From contig NFUW01000002.1 in the NCBI GenBank assembly GCA_002127285.1, forward strand, positions 1,709,630 through 1,773,629: DNA of 64,000 nucleotides, given 5' to 3'. The notes beneath the pieces were generated by a model that saw nothing but the letters and a program-made list of their open reading frames with translations, was not told the DNA's origin and did not search any database. Position 1 is the first letter of the stretch. Each line of letters begins with the position of its first letter. The stretch comes from Chitinophagaceae bacterium IBVUCB1 (GTDB taxonomy: Bacteria > Bacteroidota > Bacteroidia > Chitinophagales > Chitinophagaceae). The position numbers and the translations under genes were made by a program. This document shows positions 58,463 through 64,000 of this stretch, piece by piece.

Positions 58463-60946
58463 TCAGGCTACTGCTTTCTCTTTCTTCGTTATTCTGTTGA
58501 GCATTGCGAGGAAGAAGCCGAGGGCCATAGTGATGACGCCCAGCCATACCAGATTGATATACGGGAATATCAATGCTTTCAGCACAATATAGTCGTCGTC
58601 TTTGGCGGCTTGTTTTATTTTCAGTTCTACGGCTTTTTCATCGGGCAATATATTGCCTATGCGCGCGTAGAGATTATTTGACTGTAAGGTGTCGTCAACC
58701 TGATAAGCATATTGGTCGCGGATGTAGTATAGGGGGTAGAGTGTATCTACAGGGCCTTTTACATCATAGGCTATCAAAACGGCTTGCACAGCTATGTCGC
58801 TCGGTTGTTTGTCGTAGGCATTGGCTGGCAGGTTGGTATTGAGCCCTGCGTATATCAGGTAGCCATCGTTGGTAAAGACCGTATCGCCTTCGTGTACTTT
58901 ATGCGTTTTGTATTGCGCGGTATCAGCTATTTTTTGTTTGGGGTCGTATGCTTTGGTAACGTAGGTGAATATATCGCGCGTCAGGTAGTGTTTCGAGTCG
59001 GGGTTAGGGCTCATGCTGTTTTCTTCACCGCCTTTGGGGTTGATGAATGCATCGGGGTAGAGGGTAAAGGATTCTTTTACTTCATTGGTAGTCGTGTCGC
59101 GGCGTTCGTAGGCTACTTTATAAAACACACGCGGGTCGTCGGGCGAAGTGGAATCTCCTTTGAACGTAGCCGTGTATTCACCCATTACTACCGGAATGTT
59201 TTTGTAGAGCAGTACGTTCTCCATACTCTCACGCGCGTTTTCAGATGGGTTCTTTTTACCGAAGTCCATCATAATGCCCATCGTATTGATAGACATTACT
59301 TCTTTGTTGTAAGACGAAAACAACACGCCCATTACAAAGATGCCAAAGCCCAGATGGGTAGATGCGGCACCCAGTTTTTTGATTTGTGCTTTCTGCACCT
59401 TGATGGCATAGTATATCATGCCTACGATGGTGTAGTTAGAGCCGAATAAGAGTACAATATAACGTGCATCGCCGATGCGCTGTGTGAAAGCCATGATGGC
59501 TGATAAAACAACTGCGATGCCTGCTGTAATGCCGAGGCGCTTCAGTACGGTTTTGTTATCGCTGGTTTTAAAGCGCAGGTAGAGTATGGAAGCCGTGAGT
59601 AAGGTAATGATGATGGCTACCCATACTTGTATATCGTTGTAATGCTTTACCACATCGGCAGGCGGTGCAATATCTTTGCCCGTGATGGCTTTTGCCAATG
59701 GCGACCATACAGGTAGTGAGGTGTAAAAGCTAATTTGTAGAGCACTGAGTAGCAAGATGAACGAACCGATGAACATCCAAAACTCACGGCTGTTGACAGC
59801 TTCTTCTGTTTTAACACGCGGGAAACTCTTCCAACGGGCAATGATGAGTAGCAATGCCATTAATTTGAGCATACCCAACACCGCCAGCAAGTGCCAATAG
59901 AGCGCTTTGCCCTCGTCTGTAAACGCGTGTACAGAGGTATCGCCCAATACGCCGGTGCGGGTAAGGAAGGTAGAGTACCATATAAACAGGTACATAAGCG
60001 ACATGAGGATGATGGTGATGATAAACGAACGCCCTGTTGCTTTATATACTATCAGCGTGTGCAGTGCAGCAACTAATAATAACCAAGGAACCAGTGATGC
60101 GTTCTCTACAGGGTCCCAAGCCCAGTAGCCACCAAACGTAAGTGACTCGTAAGCCCATGCACCACCCATCATAATGCCTGTACCCAATATTCCCCCAGCA
60201 AACAAAGACCATACCTGTGCGGGTTTTATCCATTGTTTGTATTCACCTTTCCATAGGGCGGCAATGGTGAATGCAAAAGGTATAAGTGTGGATGCGAAGC
60301 CGAGAAACAGGATAGGCGGATGTATCACCATCCAATAATTTTGCAGCAATACGTTTAACCCATTTCCATCTTTTACAAAATCAAGATAATTGGGTTGAGA
60401 GAAGATGGGGGCATCCTGCATCTGCATACGCAGTAGTATAAAAGGGTCGCTACCAATCTTAATATCGGGGCCGATATAAAAGCCCAATAACATACTTGCC
60501 AATGCTACCTGCACGATGGATATGACCGTCATCACACGGCTTTCCAATCCTTTGGCTGTAAACATCACTATCAGCCCCAATACACAATGCCATATAGACC
60601 ATAAGAGGAAACTACCTTCTTGTCCTTCCCAAAAACAGGATAAAAGATATTTGGGCGAAAGTGACAAATCGGAGTGTCGCCATGCGTAGTGGTACTCGAA
60701 CAAGTGATTTTGGATGATGTAGAACAGTGTAATGAATACACCTGCCGTACCTGCTACGTGCAGTATAAAGCCATTGCGCCCGAGCAACTGCCATGCGCGG
60801 CTGCTGTTGGCGTTCTTATCTTCGGTAGAGGCTGCACGCCAATAGGTGAAGGCACTGAACAATGCCATAACGAAAGACAGAATAGCAAAAAAATGGCCGA
60901 GTTTCCCCGGCAAGAGATGTTCTCCTATGAATTGTGTTTGCTCCAA
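58463..60946 (-). CDS. ccmF: CcmF-type cytochrome c heme lyase
   Basis: An 827-residue polytopic membrane protein. It has the Trp-rich heme-handling motif GGYWAWDPVENASLVPWLLL, the conserved HPPILFLGFAS, FWEGQEGSFLLWSIWH and FLTRTGVLGDTSVHAFTDEG, then a large periplasmic loop near the C-terminus (TLYPDAFINPKGGEENSMSP) before a last membrane segment. CcmF ligates heme to apocytochrome c. It follows ccmE on the same strand with a 47-bp gap. Other ccm genes (ccmABCD, ccmH) are outside the window. Confidence 0.93.
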   Translation of the reverse strand: MEQTQFIGEHLLPGKLGHFFAILSFVMALFSAFTYWRAASTEDKNANSSRAWQLLGRNGFILHVAGTAGVFITLFYIIQNHLFEYHYAWRHSDLSLSPKYLLSCFWEGQEGSFLLWSIWHCVLGLIVMFTAKGLESRVMTVISIVQVALASMLLGFYIGPDIKIGSDPFILLRMQMQDAPIFSQPNYLDFVKDGNGLNVLLQNYWMVIHPPILFLGFASTLIPFAFTIAALWKGEYKQWIKPAQVWSLFAGGILGTGIMMGGAWAYESLTFGGYWAWDPVENASLVPWLLLVAALHTLIVYKATGRSFIITIILMSLMYLFIWYSTFLTRTGVLGDTSVHAFTDEGKALYWHLLAVLGMLKLMALLLIIARWKSFPRVKTEEAVNSREFWMFIGSFILLLSALQISFYTSLPVWSPLAKAITGKDIAPPADVVKHYNDIQVWVAIIITLLTASILYLRFKTSDNKTVLKRLGITAGIAVVLSAIMAFTQRIGDARYIVLLFGSNYTIVGMIYYAIKVQKAQIKKLGAASTHLGFGIFVMGVLFSSYNKEVMSINTMGIMMDFGKKNPSENARESMENVLLYKNIPVVMGEYTATFKGDSTSPDDPRVFYKVAYERRDTTTNEVKESFTLYPDAFINPKGGEENSMSPNPDSKHYLTRDIFTYVTKAYDPKQKIADTAQYKTHKVHEGDTVFTNDGYLIYAGLNTNLPANAYDKQPSDIAVQAVLIAYDVKGPVDTLYPLYYIRDQYAYQVDDTLQSNNLYARIGNILPDEKAVELKIKQAAKDDDYIVLKALIFPYINLVWLGVITMALGFFLAMLNRITKKEKAVA

Positions 60947-60993
60947 AGCTGATTAGTTGACTTGTTGAATGGTTGATTAGGAATTATTGAAAT

Positions 60994-61389
60994 TTAGCTT
61001 GCGTTTCCGATGGCAACTTGGTCGTTTTGGTATTTGGACGGGCATTTCATTTGTATTTTATGACAACGAAACGCATCGCCCTGCATACTGCCCGTCATTA
61101 CTATTTGTTCCGATTTCTCGATGTCTGTCGGTTTAGCACCGTTAAAAACCACTTTATTTACATTGCCCGCTTTGTCTTTTACATAAAACGTGCAATGGTT
61201 AGGGTCTTTTACAGGGTCGTATTCAAAAGGCTTTGTATTATCCAGATAACCGATAACATGGTATTGCTTGCCGGGCTCTTTGGCGGCTGATGCAAATGTT
61301 TCGTAGGTGCTGAAATCGCCAAACATGCTAACGATGATAGTAACGGCGGCGGCTACCAAAATAAGCAGAATGATGTGCGTCCTTTTCAT
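60994..61389 (-). CDS. ccmE: Cytochrome c maturation heme chaperone CcmE, Cys variant
   Basis: 131 residues: one N-terminal membrane anchor (IILLILVAAAVTIIVSMF) and an OB-fold domain (QYHVIGYLDNTKPFEYDP, CTFYVKDKAGNVNKVVFNGA, EQIVMTGSMQGDAFRCHKIQ). Canonical CcmE binds heme covalently through His in HxxxY. Here the equivalent position is Cys116 in KCPSKY (Cys-x3-Tyr120), the variant described for the System I* pathway of some anaerobes and archaea. A minus-strand TAACTTTG box lies at 61430-61437. It delivers heme to the CcmF encoded next. Confidence 0.93.
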   Translation of the reverse strand: MKRTHIILLILVAAAVTIIVSMFGDFSTYETFASAAKEPGKQYHVIGYLDNTKPFEYDPVKDPNHCTFYVKDKAGNVNKVVFNGAKPTDIEKSEQIVMTGSMQGDAFRCHKIQMKCPSKYQNDQVAIGNAS

Positions 61390-61521
61390 AAAATCCTGTC
61401 TTTACCCATTGTCTGTTTTGCAGGCTATGCAAAGTTAAGCCTAAAGCGGCTAAAAATCGTTTTTTGTTTAGGGAATAGCCATCTATAGGCTGTTGCATAA
61501 TATGAAACGAAAATATATGGT

Positions 61522-61547
61522 TTGATATGATATAAACCCTAATTTTG
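61522..61547 (+). promoter_or_regulatory. Probable promoter of the agmatinase-family gene
   Basis: TAATTTTG at 61540-61547 matches TAnnTTTG exactly; TTG at 61522-61524 is 15 bp away, slightly short. ATG 61571 follows after 23 nt. Confidence 0.5.
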
Positions 61548-61570
61548 CGCCTCAAAATAAAACAAAGACA

Positions 61571-62617
61571 ATGACTGACCTCTCGCAGTTTGACCCCAAC
61601 TCCGTAGGACTGAAATCGAACAACATCTTCGGGTTGCCCTTTAAAGAAGAAGATGCCGAACTGGTATTGCTGCCAGTACCATGGGAAGTAACCGTTTCTT
61701 ACCGCAACGGCACGTCGCGCGGGCCGGAGCATATCTTCGACTCATCAATGCAAGTGGATCTGTACGACCCCGATGTGATGGATGGCTGGAAGAAAGGTTT
61801 TTACATGCTGCCTGTAGATAAAGTCATTAAAAAGAAAAGTGATTTTCTGCGCCAGTGCGCAGAGCTTATCATATCTCACTTAGTAGATGGCGGTGTGGTG
61901 GCAGATAACGAGCAGTTATCTGAAAAACTGGACGAGGTAAACGCAGGCAGCCGCCTGATGATAGATTGGGTAGCGGAGATGACGGCAGAGCTATTGAAAG
62001 AAGGTAAAAAAGTAGGTCTGATTGGTGGCGACCATAGCACACCGTTTGGCTTCATCAAGTCGTTGGGAAAAGTGCATGAAGAGTTTGGCATACTGCAAAT
62101 AGATGCACATGCCGACCTGCGCGAGGCGTACGAAGGTTTTACCTATTCTCACGCTTCTATCATGTACAACGTACTGAAAGAAGTGCCGCAAATGAAGAAG
62201 CTGGTACAGGTAGGCATCCGCGATTATTGCGATGAAGAGTTGCTTATCATCCGCCAAAACCCCGACAGGATTGCTACCTATTTTGATAAGGACATAAAAG
62301 AACAACAGTTTGAGGGCATAACATGGAAGCAGATATGCCAGAACATCATCAGCGAGCTGCCCGATAAAGTGTATATCAGTTTTGATATAGACGGGCTGGA
62401 CCCCAAACTATGTCCCAATACGGGTACGCCCGTGCCGGGTGGTTTTGAGATGGATCATATATTCTACCTCTTCAAGCTGCTGCACCAAAGTGGCAAAGAA
62501 ATCATCGGCTTCGACCTGAACGAGGTATCGTGCGGGGAGCATAGCCAGGATGGTATAGACAGTATAGTAGGTGCGCGTGTATTGTATAAGATGTGCAATT
62601 TTATGGTAGCCCGCTAA
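61571..62617 (+). CDS. Agmatinase/formimidoylglutamase family ureohydrolase
   Basis: A 348-residue binuclear manganese hydrolase. Metal-binding blocks are GLIGGDHSTPFG, QIDAHADLREAYEG and SFDIDGLDPKLCPNTGTPVP. An N-terminal extension of about 100 residues precedes the core, as in many Bacteroidota members annotated as agmatinase family. The substrate (agmatine, arginine, formiminoglutamate or guanidino compounds) cannot be fixed from sequence. A permease gene starts 33 bp downstream and asnS soon after. Confidence 0.9.
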   Translation: MTDLSQFDPNSVGLKSNNIFGLPFKEEDAELVLLPVPWEVTVSYRNGTSRGPEHIFDSSMQVDLYDPDVMDGWKKGFYMLPVDKVIKKKSDFLRQCAELIISHLVDGGVVADNEQLSEKLDEVNAGSRLMIDWVAEMTAELLKEGKKVGLIGGDHSTPFGFIKSLGKVHEEFGILQIDAHADLREAYEGFTYSHASIMYNVLKEVPQMKKLVQVGIRDYCDEELLIIRQNPDRIATYFDKDIKEQQFEGITWKQICQNIISELPDKVYISFDIDGLDPKLCPNTGTPVPGGFEMDHIFYLFKLLHQSGKEIIGFDLNEVSCGEHSQDGIDSIVGARVLYKMCNFMVAR

Positions 62618-62650
62618 GTAGTTGTATATTAGAGCTTTCACATCAAGAAA

Positions 62651-63031
62651 ATGAAAAAAATGAGCCTCACTACAATTTTATTGCTGATGCTGGTAGGCAT
62701 ACTGGCAGGTATGATGAGCAGCCTGGTAGGCATTGGTGGCGGTGTTATCATTGTACCGGCATTGGTACTCATATTCGGCATCAACCAAAAAACAGCACAG
62801 GGCACATCGCTGTTGTTACTATCATTGCCCGTGGCAGCAGCAGGTGCTTATAATTACTACAAAGCAGGCCATGCCGACTGGAAGATAGCGGCGATACTTG
62901 CCATCACTTTTATAGTGGGTGGTTTTTTTGGCAGCAAGCTAGCATTGGGGCTAGAGGTGGGGGTAGTAAAAAAGATATTCGCGGTATTTATGATAATCAT
63001 TGCGATTAAATACCTGTTTTTTGATAAATAA
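62651..63031 (+). CDS. Half-size TauE/SafE (TSUP) family permease
   Basis: 126 residues with four membrane segments (LLLMLVGILAGMMSSLVGIG, VIIVPALVLIFGI, LLLSLPVAAAGAYNYY, IAAILAITFIVGGFFGSKLA, IFAVFMIIIAIKYLF). The GIGGG turn and the QKTAQGTSLL segment are TSUP signatures. Full TSUP proteins are about twice as long and two-fold symmetric, so this half-size form probably works as a dimer. TSUP members carry sulfur-containing anions. An alternative ATG (MSLTT) is three codons in. Confidence 0.87.
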   Translation: MKKMSLTTILLLMLVGILAGMMSSLVGIGGGVIIVPALVLIFGINQKTAQGTSLLLLSLPVAAAGAYNYYKAGHADWKIAAILAITFIVGGFFGSKLALGLEVGVVKKIFAVFMIIIAIKYLFFDK

Positions 63032-63040
63032 AGATTGAAC

Positions 63041-64000
63041 ATGTCTCGAACGAAGATTAAAGATATTTTACAAAGCGATAAGGTAGATTATACGGTGAAC
63101 GTAAAGGGCTGGGTGCGCTCGTTTCGCAACAATCAGTTTATAGCCCTGAACGACGGCAGCTGTATGAAGAGCCTGCAGGTAGTGGCAGAACTCGGCAAAT
63201 TTGACGAAACCATACTGAGTAAGATAAATGAAAGCGCGTCTATCTCTGTAACAGGCAGGATTGTGCTATCGCAAGGCAAAGGGCAAAAATATGACCTGAT
63301 GGCCGATGCGATAGAATTATTGGGCGAATGTGACCCCAACGAATATCCGCTGCAACTGAAAAATAAGCCAAGCCTCGAATACCTGCGAGAGAAAGCACAC
63401 CTGCGTTTTCGTACCAATACATTTGGTGCGGTGTTCAGGGTGCGCCATACACTGGCTTATGCTATTCATAAGTTTTTTAACGACAAGGGCTTTGTGTATA
63501 TGCACACCCCGATAGTAACGGCGAGTGATGCAGAGGGTGCAGGTGAGATGTTCAGGGTAACGACGTTGCCATTTGACGATGCGCCACGCAATGAAGATGG
63601 CACGGTTGATTTTCGTGAAGACTTCTTTGGCCGTGCTACCAACCTGACTGTTAGCGGACAGCTGGAAGCAGAACTGGGCGCAATGGCATTTGGTGAGGTC
63701 TATACTTTCGGCCCTACCTTCCGTGCAGAGAATAGTAACACGGCTCGCCATCTGGCAGAGTTTTGGATGATAGAACCCGAAGTAGCCTTCAACGACCTGA
63801 ACGATAATATGGACCTCGCCGAGGATTTCATTAAATACGTTATCAGGTACGCACTGGAGCATAACCGTGAAGACCTTGAGTTTTTGCAACAACGCCTGCT
63901 GGACGAGGAAAAACAGAAGCCGCAAAACGAGCGCAGCGAAATGGCATTGATAGAAAAACTGGAGTTTGTATTGAACAACCAGTTTGAACGGATTACTTAT
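63041..64000 (+). CDS. asnS: Asparaginyl-tRNA synthetase, N-terminal part
   Basis: The frame is open from ATG 63041 to the window end (320 residues visible). The N-terminal OB-fold anticodon-binding domain (VNVKGWVRSFRNNQFIALND, SISVTGRIVLSQGKGQKYDL) is followed by class II synthetase motifs: HKFFNDKGFVYMHTPIVTAS (motif 1) and VYTFGPTFRAENSNTARHLA (motif 2). EGAGEMFRVTTLP with the asparagine-type sequence, and the AENS-T-RHLAEFWM form, separate it from AspRS. It charges tRNA-Asn. It starts 9 nt after the TSUP gene. Confidence 0.96.
   Translation, partial: MSRTKIKDILQSDKVDYTVNVKGWVRSFRNNQFIALNDGSCMKSLQVVAELGKFDETILSKINESASISVTGRIVLSQGKGQKYDLMADAIELLGECDPNEYPLQLKNKPSLEYLREKAHLRFRTNTFGAVFRVRHTLAYAIHKFFNDKGFVYMHTPIVTASDAEGAGEMFRVTTLPFDDAPRNEDGTVDFREDFFGRATNLTVSGQLEAELGAMAFGEVYTFGPTFRAENSNTARHLAEFWMIEPEVAFNDLNDNMDLAEDFIKYVIRYALEHNREDLEFLQQRLLDEEKQKPQNERSEMALIEKLEFVLNNQFERITY

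Overview
The window reads as a chromosomal segment of a Bacteroidota bacterium, most likely of the Chitinophagia type. Supporting signs are type IX secretion (T9SS) C-terminal sorting tails, GldE beside mutY and ssb, a GWxTD-domain protein, BshC of bacillithiol synthesis, a topoisomerase I without C-terminal zinc fingers, and many start-proximal TAnnTTTG (-7) boxes, the hallmark of Bacteroidota sigma-ABfr promoters. Classical Shine-Dalgarno sequences are rare. No rRNA, tRNA, CRISPR array or complete transposon was recognised.

Layout. 1-6.1 kb: end of a secreted protein, two tandem DEAD-box helicases, threonine aldolase, a helix-hairpin-helix membrane protein, an acyl-CoA dehydrogenase. 6.2-14.4 kb: lipoyl-dependent E2 acyltransferase, an MBOAT plus SGNH pair for glycan O-acylation, LptD, a cell-wall amidase, an EGF-like lipoprotein. 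14.4-18.9 kb: aroB-aroA-aroC on the minus strand, divergent from mnmA. 18.9-20.85 kb: an A+T-rich two-gene cassette bracketed by hairpin repeats, then about 800 bp of palindromes and a repeated leader. 20.85-38.8 kb: mostly housekeeping (eno, divIC-like, proline dehydrogenase, topA, gldE-ssb-mutY, half a transketolase, dapF, GWxTD protein, WbqC-like protein, dolichol-phosphate-mannose-synthase-like glycosyltransferase, DEDDh exonuclease, mpl). 38.7-40 kb: a second A+T-rich accessory patch with a 44-residue lipoprotein, two small envelope proteins and a 172-bp four-hairpin element. 40-64 kb: outer-membrane barrel, bshC, FrnE-like thiol oxidoreductase, an 863-residue T9SS/S74 protein, DUF1835 protein, radical SAM protein, TonB-like protein, folC, sugar phosphotransferase, Gfo/Idh/MocA oxidoreductase, radC, AraC regulator, a second T9SS protein, ccmE-ccmF, agmatinase family, a TSUP permease and the start of asnS.

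How the genes work together. Many serve the envelope: LptD (LPS), amidase and Mpl (peptidoglycan), dapF (precursor supply), MBOAT/SGNH and polyprenyl glycosylphosphotransferase (glycans), TonB, T9SS cargo and GldE. The aro genes feed chorismate. ccmE/ccmF mature cytochrome c. Most transcription units are short, often convergent, and separated by strong bidirectional hairpin terminators.

Most interesting: (a) the A+T-rich cassette at 19.04-20.04 kb between related repeat modules; (b) two copies of a promoter-boxA-like leader (20.66 and 47.05 kb) that share direct flanks but carry a 24-bp core in opposite orientation between GTTGC/GCAAC arms; (c) three 21-bp-phased direct repeats upstream of the S74/T9SS gene that resemble LytTR operators; (d) several promoters whose -7 box lies only 4-9 nt from the start codon.
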